The notes below the pieces were generated by a model that ran no database searches, was not told the DNA's origin, and saw only the letters and a list, made by a program, of their open reading frames with translations. A DNA stretch of 64,000 nt from the NCBI GenBank assembly GCA_963556255.1, contig OY744608.1, forward strand, positions 13,705,507-13,769,506, in the 5' to 3' direction. Origin of the DNA: Allolobophora icterica. Taxonomy: Eukaryota > Annelida > Clitellata > Crassiclitellata > Lumbricidae. The position numbers and the translations under genes were made by a program. Positions 36,020 to 45,240 of this stretch are shown here, in pieces (the first letter of the stretch is position 1; each line of letters begins with the position of its first letter).

Positions 36020-39000
36020 TCATAGTCTGGACAAAAGATCAGCGGGAATATTCAGCGCCCCAGGTCGATATTCAAAAGACATATCGAAGTCCTGGAGGGC
36101 CAAAGCCCCTCTCGCAAGTTTAGCACTCGTGGGCGTAGAAGCAGTTAGGAAAGTCAAGGGGGTGTGATCAGAATAGAGGGTGGTCCTTGACATAAAAATC
36201 CAATCCCTAAACTTCTTCCACGCAGAAATCACAGCATGCGCTTCGCGTTCCACAGTGGACCAACGCGCTTGCGTAGCATCTAATTTAGAACTGGCAAAAC
36301 ATGTTGGCCGTTCTGTTCCATCGTCTTGAATTTGGAATAAGCAGCAACCGACTGCTTCGTCTGAAGCATCAGTCGATAGACCAAACCCTCTGCCGTAGTC
36401 AATTGTCTGCAAACATACAGTGTTATTCAAATCGTGCGTAAGATTATCTAGCGCCTTTTGGTGATCAGCTCGCCAGGGTATCTTAACAGGCACCGATTTC
36501 TGGGTCCAGTCAATGAGAATTCTGGCTGTCTCAGCCAGGTTAGGGATGAAGTTCCTAAAATAACTGAAGAAACCAATTAATCTCCGTATGTCCTTTTTGG
36601 ACTCGGGTTGAGGGATTTTCCCTTGCCCTGCGATTTTCATAGGATCCGGTTCAATGCTCCCTGATCCGATCAGGTGACCAACAAACGTTGTTTGTCGCCT
36701 AGCAAACGAACTCTTCTTAATGTTAAGGGTCAGACCCGACTGTTGAATAGTCATTAAGTACTTCTCTAGATGTTTCATGTGATCCGGCCACGTCATCGAA
36801 TGTACTGCCATGTCACTATGTGAGGGAGTGATGATACCTAGGGCCAAAAGTTCGCGGGTCTGCTTCTCCATCTCCGGTTTGAGCAGTTCCGGCACCTTAT
36901 AGGCTCGCAAACTCTTCGGCCTGAACTCCGCGCTAACAGTGATTGTGTGTTCTAGGACGGGACAGAAACCTGGTTTGTCCGAGAACACATCTGGAAACCT
37001 GTCTAACAGACTAAACAGCTGTTTCCGCTCGGGTACCGTTAAGTGTGCAACGGCAATAGGGTCTACTTGTGCACTGGGCCTTGTCTGCCTCGTGACGAAG
37101 CTACCCACCGTTTCCCCGTGACCGAAGTCTTCGTCCTTCTCGAACAGAATGGAGCAATTGTTAATCAATGCTTGCTGTATTCTTTCGTTATATTTGCGAA
37201 TCCGATTTGCGTGTAGTAAGCGGCTTTTGCCCCCTATTTCCACGATGTATGTGTAGGGCGATTTCACCTGAGCGATGATGGCCGGGCCTTGCCCTTGGCC
37301 CTCCTTCTTTGCTCCTCGCGCTTCCGGTGATTGGGTGATAACTTTGTCTATTCTCTCTTTAGGCAAGCACAGTTGTTTTACAGAATGCCCAGCTATTTTG
37401 TCTTTATGAAAGGGCAAATTGTCTTCAGTGAAGAAGCTCTTCGCCCCAATTTTCCCGTGGGCCAAGAATGGTGCTAGTGTCGAACATTGTGCTTGTTCAG
37501 CAGCCATCTTGTTTCTGCCTACTATTGTGTCTTCCTTGGGTGGGGGTGGTATCTCAGGATTGAAGAATAGCTCTTCATTATCCGTTTCTTCGGGACCGAT
37601 TTCTCCTACACTCCCACTGTCTGCTTGAGCGACCGTGAAGTAATCTTCGCCTATCAGCGCCCTAAGTCCCTCTACCTCCTCCCCTCTCTCCTCTTCCTCA
37701 CTCGTCTCAGTCCTTGCGACCGCCTGCGCTTCTGAAATTTGGTCTATTTCAGGAGCGCTGGCCGCGTGACTCGAGTACAACGCTGTCTCGCGCAGCAAGT
37801 CGGCTGTAGTGGGCGTGATAATTAACGGTTCATTAAGGTCTTTAATGAGTGCCGCCCATATCCGAACATCAGGGGCGTAATTTACCTCCCCCTCCCTATC
37901 CTCGCCGGCCTGAGACCCCTTTAGTCTCAGCCGCACCACATCCACAATCATTGATTGACCGTTCAGCCCCTTCACCTCTATCTGCTTGACCACAGGTAGG
38001 TTGAGCGGCCTGATTAGTTCTGCTCGCGCACAATTGTATTCGGCCCCGCTATCTATTAGAGACGATGTCACAGGGAGCCCCGTAATATACACTTTCATGT
38101 ATTCTCTTACATAAGTCTCCTCCACGTCAATGCAATCCGGGCTTGTCGGCAATGCATGTTGGTCTATCTCTTGTATCAATGGCGGTCCGTCTTGTCGCGT
38201 CTCGCTTTGTCTGTCTGCCTGTCTGTCTTGAGCTCTGGTCACGGTTGGCTGGACCGCACACGCGCTCACCTGCTTGCTTTTAATTTGTTTGTTCTTCGAG
38301 CACAGTTTAGCTCTGTGGTCTGGAGAAAAGCATAGGAAACAAAGGCCACGCTTTCTAATCTCGTCGGGGGTTGGACGTCCGTCTGTCCTGTTATTTGTCT
38401 GTGTCCCTCCCGGTCGGTCAGTCCACGTGTCCGTCTGTTTAGCTGTCGTCTGAGGAGGTGCTGGTGCTTTCGCATAGCGAGCCTCCGTCTTACCCGTGCC
38501 TAGACTATGCTTCGTATAGTCACTTTCCCAAGGGTGTGTGGCGGCGTAAGTGTCAGCCGCTGCAGCTAACTCTTTGTGCCCTAACCAATTCTGTTGCTCT
38601 TGACTGAGGATGAAATTCAAACATCCTCTGGGCAACATTTCTTTCATTTTATCTGCAATCAAGAGGCTTGTAACCTCATCAAACGTCATTGCCTTGCGAT
38701 CTTGCAGATAGTAAGAAAGTAAATTATGCAGTCTCGAAGCTAATGTTGTGTATGATTCATCTACCGCCTTTTTTGCGTTCATGAATCGCTCTCGTAAAGA
38801 GACTGCGCTCACTTTGAACTCTTTCAACAAGAAGGTTTTTAGCTTCCCGTAATTATCAAGCTCCTCTTGTGTGAGTCTGGCCGTCAGTGCTCTGGCCTGA
38901 TTATCTAGACAGGTCAAGAGTAATCTGCTTCGAAGGTCGTCCGGGACAGCGCAAGAGTCGAATAACCTTTCGCAATGCACAAAGAAACCAGGGATTTGCG

Positions 39001-39838
39001 CATGGTCGCTGGGGAATCTCGGTAAGAGTCCTCGCAAGCTTTCACTATACGTTTTCATTCGTCCTACGACCGAATGCCTCAAGTTATAGTCCCTTTCGTC
39101 TCTGAGTCTCCTCTCTGCGTCCCTTTCCTCTCGGACCTCCTTCTCTCTCTTCTCTGCCTCCTCCTTTTCTTCTCTCCTCCGCTTCTCCTCCTGAAGCCTG
39201 AGCTTCTCAGCTCCCTCTCTCTCTTCCCTTCTCTGCTTCTCCTCACGAAGCCTTACTCCTTCTGCTTCCTCTCTTGCTTCTCTTCTCAGCCTCTCGGCTT
39301 CCTCTCTCTCTTCCCTTCTCTGCTTCTCCTCACGAAGCCTTACTCCTTCTGCTTCCTCTCTCGCTTCTCTTCTCAGCCTCTCAGCTTCCTCCTTTTGTTC
39401 TTTCCTCAATCTTTCCGCTTCCTCCTTCTCTTCTCTTCGCTGCTTCTCCGCTTCCTCTTTTTCTTCTCTCCTCAGTCTTTCTTCTTTCTCTTCTCTTCTC
39501 CTCTCTTTCTCTTCCTCTCTTCTCTCTCTTCTCTCCGCTTCCTCTCTCAGCCTTGCGGCTTCCTCTCTCTCGTATTTTAAGCGTTTTAATTCGTATAACT
39601 GCGTTTGCGCTGCCGAATCGATACTGCTTTCTATGCTACCCGTGCTTACTTCCTCACTTACTTCTGGCGGGGTTTCCCGTCCAGACACAATTATTTCAGC
39701 ACTCGCCTCTTGGAGTTGGCCCGTACTCATGGAACCCAATTCCTCCTCTCCTAGTCCCATCTTTATCATATATGCGACTAGTCTGTGACGGGGCATGTTC
39801 TGCACCCTCACTCTTTTCCCTACCGACAACTTATCCAT
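36020..39838 (-). CDS. Gag-Pol polyprotein of LTR element, lacking integrase and RT cores
   Basis: A 1272-aa single frame. Residues ~75-255 are a highly charged coiled coil with internal repeats (REEAEGVRLREEKQRREE occurs twice). Residues ~260-435 resemble a SCAN-like retrotransposon capsid. A CCHC zinc knuckle is C500, C503, H508, C513. The retropepsin motif is LIDSGAE (D596). Residues ~790-826 (AHGKIGAKSFF, LPKERIDKVI) resemble sequence just before an integrase zinc domain, and ~858-883 (SPYTYIVEIGG, LLHANRIRKY) resemble the end of a Gypsy integrase. The HHCC and DDE parts between them are absent. RT starts at ~958 (LEHTITV), reaches LGIITPSHS at 1008 and jumps to DMAVHSMTW, which normally follows the YxDD active site, so about 130 residues of palm are missing. 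Thumb and RNase H follow, with D1157, E1199, D1224 and D1267. Protease, integrase edges, RT, RNase H is the Gmr1-type order. No stop or frameshift is present. It could make virus-like-particle proteins but not reverse transcribe. Confidence 0.88.
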   Translation of the reverse strand: MDKLSVGKRVRVQNMPRHRLVAYMIKMGLGEEELGSMSTGQLQEASAEIIVSGRETPPEVSEEVSTGSIESSIDSAAQTQLYELKRLKYEREEAARLREEAERRERREEEKERRREEKEERLRREEKEEAEKQRREEKEEAERLRKEQKEEAERLRREAREEAEGVRLREEKQRREEREEAERLRREAREEAEGVRLREEKQRREEREGAEKLRLQEEKRRREEKEEAEKREKEVREERDAERRLRDERDYNLRHSVVGRMKTYSESLRGLLPRFPSDHAQIPGFFVHCERLFDSCAVPDDLRSRLLLTCLDNQARALTARLTQEELDNYGKLKTFLLKEFKVSAVSLRERFMNAKKAVDESYTTLASRLHNLLSYYLQDRKAMTFDEVTSLLIADKMKEMLPRGCLNFILSQEQQNWLGHKELAAAADTYAATHPWESDYTKHSLGTGKTEARYAKAPAPPQTTAKQTDTWTDRPGGTQTNNRTDGRPTPDEIRKRGLCFLCFSPDHRAKLCSKNKQIKSKQVSACAVQPTVTRAQDRQADRQSETRQDGPPLIQEIDQHALPTSPDCIDVEETYVREYMKVYITGLPVTSSLIDSGAEYNCARAELIRPLNLPVVKQIEVKGLNGQSMIVDVVRLRLKGSQAGEDREGEVNYAPDVRIWAALIKDLNEPLIITPTTADLLRETALYSSHAASAPEIDQISEAQAVARTETSEEEERGEEVEGLRALIGEDYFTVAQADSGSVGEIGPEETDNEELFFNPEIPPPPKEDTIVGRNKMAAEQAQCSTLAPFLAHGKIGAKSFFTEDNLPFHKDKIAGHSVKQLCLPKERIDKVITQSPEARGAKKEGQGQGPAIIAQVKSPYTYIVEIGGKSRLLHANRIRKYNERIQQALINNCSILFEKDEDFGHGETVGSFVTRQTRPSAQVDPIAVAHLTVPERKQLFSLLDRFPDVFSDKPGFCPVLEHTITVSAEFRPKSLRAYKVPELLKPEMEKQTRELLALGIITPSHSDMAVHSMTWPDHMKHLEKYLMTIQQSGLTLNIKKSSFARRQTTFVGHLIGSGSIEPDPMKIAGQGKIPQPESKKDIRRLIGFFSYFRNFIPNLAETARILIDWTQKSVPVKIPWRADHQKALDNLTHDLNNTVCLQTIDYGRGFGLSTDASDEAVGCCLFQIQDDGTERPTCFASSKLDATQARWSTVEREAHAVISAWKKFRDWIFMSRTTLYSDHTPLTFLTASTPTSAKLARGALALQDFDMSFEYRPGALNIPADLLSRL

Positions 39839-40346
39839 CTTCCAACAGTCCGCTCACTAATAGAAAAAGATAAGTAAGTTAGAGGAGAGTCACCGCTGGT
39901 CAGAAATCAAAGAAAACAACGTCCTAAAATTCTACCACAAATACAACAAGAACAGAACTGAGTAAAAGGAGCTACGCAAAAGCCTCGGCTATTCGCACAC
40001 CAATCCTCATCCAGACCTCAACCGCAACCTCACAGATTACCACGACTACCAGTAAGGACTTACCCTCTGATACGTCGAGCGTGTTCCGTCTTTTGGTATC
40101 TTGGCTGATCCGCTGTCCTCCGTTGCCACTCCCGTCCGTCGTTGCTAGCGATGGTCGGTCGTCCGTTGGCGCTCTTGTTCCTCGTCCTTGCCTGTTGCTG
40201 TCGGTTCCTTCGAGTCCTTCGTCCTCAGGAGTCCGGCACTCGATTTCTCCAGTTGCGAAGGGTTGTATTCGCCGCTGGTCCCGATCTGTTGAGATTCCTC
40301 TGTTCCGTTTCCGGTTCCGTTCTTCGTCGTGACGTCTTCAGTTGAA
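39839..40346 (-). other. Element leader (5' UTR)
   Basis: About 0.5 kb between the primer site and the first ATG of gag-pol. No conserved ORF was recognised. A packaging signal would be expected here but cannot be identified by eye. Confidence 0.6.
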
Positions 40347-40365
40347 AATCCTGTCGACTGCGCCA
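40347..40365 (-). other. Primer binding site, tRNA-Ser-like
   Basis: The element strand reads TGGCGCAGTCGACAGGATT, one base from the 5' LTR. Its complement ends in CGACTGCGCCA, like the 3' end of eukaryotic tRNA-Ser plus CCA. Tyrosine or other tRNAs with a similar acceptor cannot be excluded without the host tRNA set. Confidence 0.75.
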
Positions 40366-40366
40366 A

Positions 40367-41093
40367 TGTCGCAATCGGAGGTTTCCCTGTCGTGTGTTTG
40401 CCGTGTGTTGATGTCGACCCTCGATTGCTTGTTCTTTTACTTGCACTTTTATTTAACGTGCCTAACTTTTCTATAGAAGATTCACGACGAACTTTGTTTA
40501 ATTAATAAATGAATTTAATTAAAGAAACAAATATATATACACTAACTCTACGGGAACTTCCACGTAGTATTAAAGCGTTTAGATATTAAATCGGACTATC
40601 TCAAATGTTGCTTCGTACAGCCTAACTACAGATCGTTCTTTCGCGTCAGTCTCTGAATCTGACGGACTAATACTCTGCCGCCCCGCTGGTCGTTCCTCCC
40701 GATGTTGATCGCTCGACCGATGTTCACACGTCGCGTTCGTCAGCAGTACAAGTCCCGTATTCTCCGTTCCCTTCTGTTAAGTAGGAACTCCAGCGTGCAT
40801 CAGTCAGCCCCCCTCCCCACGTCAAGCTATCGTCAATTAGTGTCAGATTGCTCCTCGATACGCGGGTCGTCGCTCGCCTGCAGCGCGGGCGGTATCTGGT
40901 TACACCATAGCCGCGAGGTGTCCTATTACACCTTGGCTGTGTGGTGTCCGATTACACCTGGGCCTCGCTGCCTTCATTGTTGCCCAAGTGGAGACTGGCT
41001 TTCGTCCGTCATCATCCTATCTCGACCGGCAACGACGCTTACATCATAATGACGATGCCATCTCGTCGTTGTCGTCGATCTCCTCACGCGACA
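40367..41093 (-). repeat. 5' LTR (727 bp)
   Basis: The partner of 35103-35829, with the same TGTCGC/GCGACA ends, TATA-like region (near 40530-40543) and AATAAA. This copy would drive reverse-strand transcription of the element. Confidence 0.95.
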
Positions 41094-41560
41094 ATTACTT
41101 GATTTTATGATTTGATTAGCGCTTTTTAACTTGATTTTATGATTTGATGCATTTTACTTGGTTTTTGTTGAGCCCTAGTAGGTGGAGTCCCATCCACGCC
41201 CACACCCTGTGTCACTCAACCATTTCCAACAGTGACTCCATATTAGATCTGATGAATAGATTCGTGTATTGGTGGAAAGAGAGTTAAAGATGTTGAGAGT
41301 GCGCGTTTGAAAGAGGGAGACGGAGGAAGATGGGTATTCCCTCTTCCACCGTAGTATCTGTGATAAAGTAATCGTTCTTATGAGTAGAGTCGTGCTTTGG
41401 TAGACAGAGAGTGTGTGTGTACTTTAGTTGAATCTGTGAGAACTTAATCGTTATTATCGGTAGATTCGAGTATTGGTTTAAAGAGAATGCAGATTTATGG
41501 TTCTGTGAAAAATTACTTGGTTTTAAGATTTGATCGGCGCCTGAGTTAAGGGGTGAGTAG
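41094..41560. repeat. Satellite subrepeat resuming after the LTR element
   Basis: It resumes with ATTACTTGATTTTATG and includes one subrepeat (block near 41168). It is more diverged than internal copies, especially after 41430. Confidence 0.85.
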
Positions 41561-42310
41561 ATGTGCGTGACTAGTATCTGTGATTGCTTAATCGATCTTA
41601 CGAGTTGATTCATATATTGATGAATTGAAATTGGACACGTAGATAACAAGAATCTGTGAGAACTTTGGGATCTTTTTGGGTGGATTGCTATATTGGTAGA
41701 GCGTGTGTAGATGAACATGTTTAGTGTCTGTGCGAATTTAGTGGATCTGTAGAATAGAGTGACTGGAAATCACTTTTTGTACACCTTCGTTGTTAACCAG
41801 CCATAACAGTCGAATATGCGTTTATTGCGTGCTGGTGTGGAGAAAGGTAGAGTCCCAACCGTTTCAGAGGTGACTCCGAATTCAATCTTATGAGTAGATG
41901 AGTTATTTTGACGAAGAGAGGTAGTGTTGATGTACAATTGTACATGATTAGAATCTGCGAGAAGTGTTTCGATTTTATCAGTTGGTTGGTGTATTGGTGG
42001 AGAGAGGTAACGAGTAGATGAACACGACTGGAATCTGTGAGAATTTGATCGATCTTTTGAGTAAAGTCGTTTCTTGTTTATGAGAGAAAGTGTAGATGTA
42101 AATAACACGGTGTCTCAGAACCTGTAAGTAGTATCATGTGCTATCAGGAAGTAAATGTGTAAATGTAAATGATCAGAATTTGGGAAAATTAAATGATACA
42201 ATGAATAGATTTGTGTATTGGTAAAGAGAGGATGAATGGGTATAAGACTCATGACTGAAACCTTTGAGATAATGTTCGATTTCATGAGTAGATTCACATG
42301 CTTTTATCAA
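41561..42310. repeat. Diverged satellite edge: ~75-85 bp monomers
   Basis: About eight decayed monomers, each with a version of GATTCGTGTATTGGTAGAGAG, then GTAGATGTACATG, then GAATCTGTGAGAA. They show the building block of the 420-bp subrepeat. 41690-41860 matches, at reduced identity, the sequence that follows the forward RT fragment in units 1 and 3. No RT sequence occurs here. Confidence 0.7.
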
Positions 42311-42394
42311 GTAGTTTGAGGTTAACTACAATGATGCTAAAGAGCATAGGACATCTTCCAAGGCTCCTTAACATGATAGTCGACATATCGTTTA

Positions 42395-42419
42395 GAGACC
42401 ATAATATTATTATGGTCTC
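42395..42419. repeat. Palindrome, 11-bp arms
   Basis: Arms GAGACCATAAT and ATTATGGTCTC with a 3-base centre. It is the first of three perfect hairpins within 150 bp. Confidence 0.9.
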
Positions 42420-42438
42420 CATCAGTGATGGGCACTTT

Positions 42439-42476
42439 TAACTACTGTAGTTACTAACTAGTAACTACAGTAGTTA
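42439..42476. repeat. Palindrome, 17-bp arms
   Basis: TAACTACTGTAGTTACT and its exact complement around a 4-base centre. The left arm itself contains the short palindrome AACTACTGTAGTT. Confidence 0.92.
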
Positions 42477-42499
42477 TCCATTACTCTGGGGGGTCCGTA

Positions 42500-42539
42500 G
42501 TACCTTCAGCTCTTCACTGGTGTGAAGAGCTGAAGGTAC
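42500..42539. repeat. Palindrome, 18-bp arms
   Basis: GTACCTTCAGCTCTTCAC and its exact complement around TGGT. Flanked outside by GGGGTCC (left) and GGACCCC (near 42555), so it may be the core of a small foldback element. Confidence 0.92.
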
Positions 42540-42689
42540 CAAGATCGAACCCAGTAGGACCCCGTAAGGCTTTTCAGCCTTCCACTCGCTAGATGGCAGT
42601 GGTTAAATTATTAGTAGGCCATGACCTGTCGCCGTGTGGCTGCCGCTTAAAACAGTTATATTTGACTCCTGTAAAACTGTCAGTCTTGT

Positions 42690-42868
42690 TGTCAAGACCT
42701 TGAACCTCAAGACCAAGACCAAGACCAAGACCTTGAACCTCAAGACCAAGACCAAGACCAAGACCTTGAACCTCAAGACCAAGACCAAGACCAAGACCAA
42801 GACCTTGAACCTCAAGACCAAGACCAAGACCTTGAACCTCAAGACCAAGACCGAGACCAAGACCAAAA
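42690..42868. repeat. AAGACC minisatellite (left array of GTCTTG element 1)
   Basis: Blocks of CAAGAC repeats separated by CTTGAACCTCAAG spacers. The hexamer makes long Lys-Thr or Val-Leu frames that are not genes. Confidence 0.9.
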
Positions 42869-43395
42869 AATCACAGTCGTATCCAGACTTCTATTCCTTA
42901 CTAAAAATTGTCCAGTCGGACTACTCGTTATTTTAATGAAAACATGAGTTTTTCTTTTATTCAAGCAAAACAACTCTAAATGGAGACTGCAGAGAATTCC
43001 GAATTCGTATTTACAAAAGTCCTTCATGTGAAATGTTATTCCAAATGCCTGTTGAATTTTATAAAAGCCAATTTGCTCAGAATTTTCTGACCAAGACGTG
43101 ACCTGTGGGGCCTCATAAAAATTCTGCCATGTGAAAATACACGGTCTACAAGTGCCTGAAATCTCTAGCACACAAAGCAGCTTTTCAAGAACCGGATTTA
43201 AATGTACAAATTAATCACGAGTCTGTTTTGACATCATTCCATGTAAATAACCGGAAGTTAAAATAATTGTCCAAAACAACAGTGAAGCCTCATTCGTGTA
43301 AATACTAAAGCAATAACTGTATGAGTAATTATTGGATAAATTTTTAAAATTCTTGCCGTTTGTTTAAATTAATGACTGTTCATATTGACAAAAGT

Positions 43396-43560
43396 CTTGG
43401 TCTTGGTCTTGCAAAACCAAGACCAAGACCTTGAACCTCAAGACCAAGACCAAGACCAAGACCAAGACCTTGAACCTCAAGACCAAGACCAAGACCTTTG
43501 GTCTCAAGACCAAGACCAAGACCAAGACTTTTAAAAACGAACTCGAGTGCACTCGAGACC
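43396..43560. repeat. AAGACC minisatellite (right array of GTCTTG element 1)
   Basis: Same unit as the left array, followed by ACTTTTAAAAACGAACTCGAG and an 11-bp-arm palindrome CTCGAGACCAA/TTGGTCTCGAG next to the terminal repeat. Confidence 0.9.
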
Positions 43561-43681
43561 AAGACCTTGGTCTCGAGGACAACAAGACTGAAAACTGTTA
43601 TCGTGTGCTTCTACTATATACATGTATGTAAGGCGCCCTGCGTGGCTGCCATTTCTACTATATGTATGTTTAATTAAAGAA

Positions 43682-43876
<195 letters not shown>

Positions 43877-43885
43877 TAAGTGTTT

Positions 43886-44446
43886 TTCTCGCATTTAAAT
43901 CGTGCTGGGACTGTTGTAACAATCATAATAATCAGAAGATTTTATGTTGTAAAATATGCGCAAAATCCAGGGGGCAAATGCCACCCTTGTTCCCATGTGC
44001 GGACGCCCATGATTGGTATTGTCTCCTCCCTAGTCTTCAACTCCATTGTCCATGCCTTCATCTGCTTTGGTCTTCTCACTTCTCGTTAAGTTCCTCTAGT
44101 CTGCTTCCCTTTCTGACCTTCCAACAATCGCTCAATACAGTATCTCTGGATAAACTGTCTGACTTGAAGTGACGTTTGTCAAATACGCTTAAGGGCCTAT
44201 GTCCTATGCTTAACAAGAAAGGTACACTTTAGAAATTCTCCAGGCTACGATAGCAGTAACGATTACAAAATTTATGCAAACGAAATTATATTTAACATAT
44301 GCACGCCTTGCACGGTCATACGACATCTGTAAGATGTCAGTAATTAATGTAGTTAATGCAATGTTATCATTGCCCTGAAGAACGTTGAAAATGCATAAAA
44401 GGTCGGCTTAGCCACAGTGCGTTTGCAGGTGGTTTATTAAAGAACA
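43886..44446. other. Intergenic DNA, no gene seen
   Basis: A block near 43970-44015 (CCAGGGGGCAAATGCCACCC, then GTGCGGACGCCCATG) looks like one end of a dispersed repeat, but no partner end was found. Nothing else is recognised. Confidence 0.4.
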
Positions 44447-44476
44447 TACATACTTACTTACTTACTTACTTACTTA
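44447..44476. repeat. (TTAC)n microsatellite
   Basis: Five to six TTAC units after TTTATTAAAGAACATAC. It may be the tail of a retroposon. Confidence 0.8.
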
Positions 44477-44985
44477 ATAATAATTATGGCTTCTCAAAGC
44501 ACAGAGAAACAAATTATCTATCTAGCTTAATACGATCATCCGCTACAGATTGGCATTATTACCCTACATGGCATGAACTCAATCCCCTAAAAATTACTCG
44601 TAAGCTGATTGAAATCTACAAGTGGCATAGGGTTAACAGCCCAATATATCTGGAGGGCTACTTTGAGGAAAGATTCGAACTGTAATATAACACCTAGCTA
44701 TAGTAGGCCTATATAGTACTGTAGTATAGACCTAGCTATACTGCTTTGTCAAAAAGAGTCTATGGGCATATTATCAATTAGGCCTATTTCTGAAAACTCG
44801 ATTGAATTGGTCTAAACTCTAAACAACTTCTTCTTGACTTTGCAAGACTTACTCTTCGTGAGCTAGCTATCACCGACGAACCTACACCGATTAAATAAAA
44901 CTACTGAATTCATTTTTCGAATCCTAATCTATATTAACAGATAATACTACATTTTAAAGGCCTAATCGAATGGTTAATTCGTTCA
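44477..44985. other. Intergenic AT-rich DNA, no gene seen
   Basis: Scattered AGGCCTA motifs, no open frame with known motifs, no repeat boundary recognised. Confidence 0.4.
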
Positions 44986-44989
44986 TATC

Positions 44990-45240
44990 GGACATTTATA
45001 TTGCGCCTCTTCAAGGAGAACTATACTCAGAGGCGCTTCCGACTCCAGTAGGGCTGAGGAGAGCAGTCTTAAGGTGAGAAAGGAGCATAGGAGAAAGGGT
45101 TCTGGGGAGTAAACGAAGCACCAGCGGGAGCTCTAGGCTATTCCAAGTCATAGAACCCACCACGGAGAAAGCGCGATGTTGCCTAGTAGAGATACGGCCC
45201 GGGCAAATGGAACAAATCAAACATAATTTTATCATATCAT
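44990..45240 (-). pseudogene. 5'-truncated CR1/L2-like LINE 3' end
   Basis: The reverse strand encodes the end of ORF2 (RISTRQHRAFSVVG, TWNSLELPL, LKTALLSPTGVGSASE), followed by GAGGCGCAATATAAATG, the usual 3' end type of these LINEs. RT and endonuclease are absent. A dead fragment. Confidence 0.8.

Larger units (their letters stand above)
35103..41093 (-). mobile_element. LTR retrotransposon, Ty3/Gypsy, probably Gmr1-like, internally deleted
   Basis: A 5991-bp element between two 5-bp ATTAC copies (35098-35102 and 41094-41098). The satellite reads GAATTACTTGATT at other sites, so it was inserted into that sequence. The ends are TGTCGC...GCGACA. The reverse-strand order is 5' LTR, tRNA-Ser-like primer site, leader, gag-pol ORF, polypurine tract, 3' LTR. 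LTRs that differ at 3 of 727 positions indicate a young insertion. Large parts of integrase and RT are missing, so it would need enzymes from a full-length relative. Confidence 0.93.
42681..43590. mobile_element. hAT-like non-autonomous element with GTCTTG minisatellites, copy 1 (910 bp)
   Basis: Terminal inverted repeats CAGTCTTGTTGTC and GACAACAAGACTG, flanked by the 8-bp direct repeat AAAACTGT (42673-42680 and 43591-43598). Copy B of the host repeat (60685-60887) preserves the empty site. Both sides carry arrays of AAGACC/AACCTC units (42690-42868 and 43396-43540). The centre of about 520 bp has no recognisable gene. An 8-bp duplication with CAG ends points to hAT; no transposase is present. 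Confidence 0.85.

Noticed and set aside
39074..39873. Long Ser/Leu/Pro-rich frames on the plus strand
   Set aside because: They are the antisense of the GAG/AGA-rich coiled-coil part of gag.
35438..41049. Identical 115-aa open frames in both LTRs
   Set aside because: They lie on the strand opposite the element, within non-coding LTR sequence, and are duplicated only because the LTRs are.
42690..43560. CRISPR-like array
   Set aside because: The spacers between repeats are themselves repeated and the units are 6 bp; the block is part of a transposon in an animal genome.
44370..44420. Hammerhead ribozyme (CTGAAGAACG...GAAAATG)
   Set aside because: The CTGANGA core is not matched and the flanking stems do not pair.
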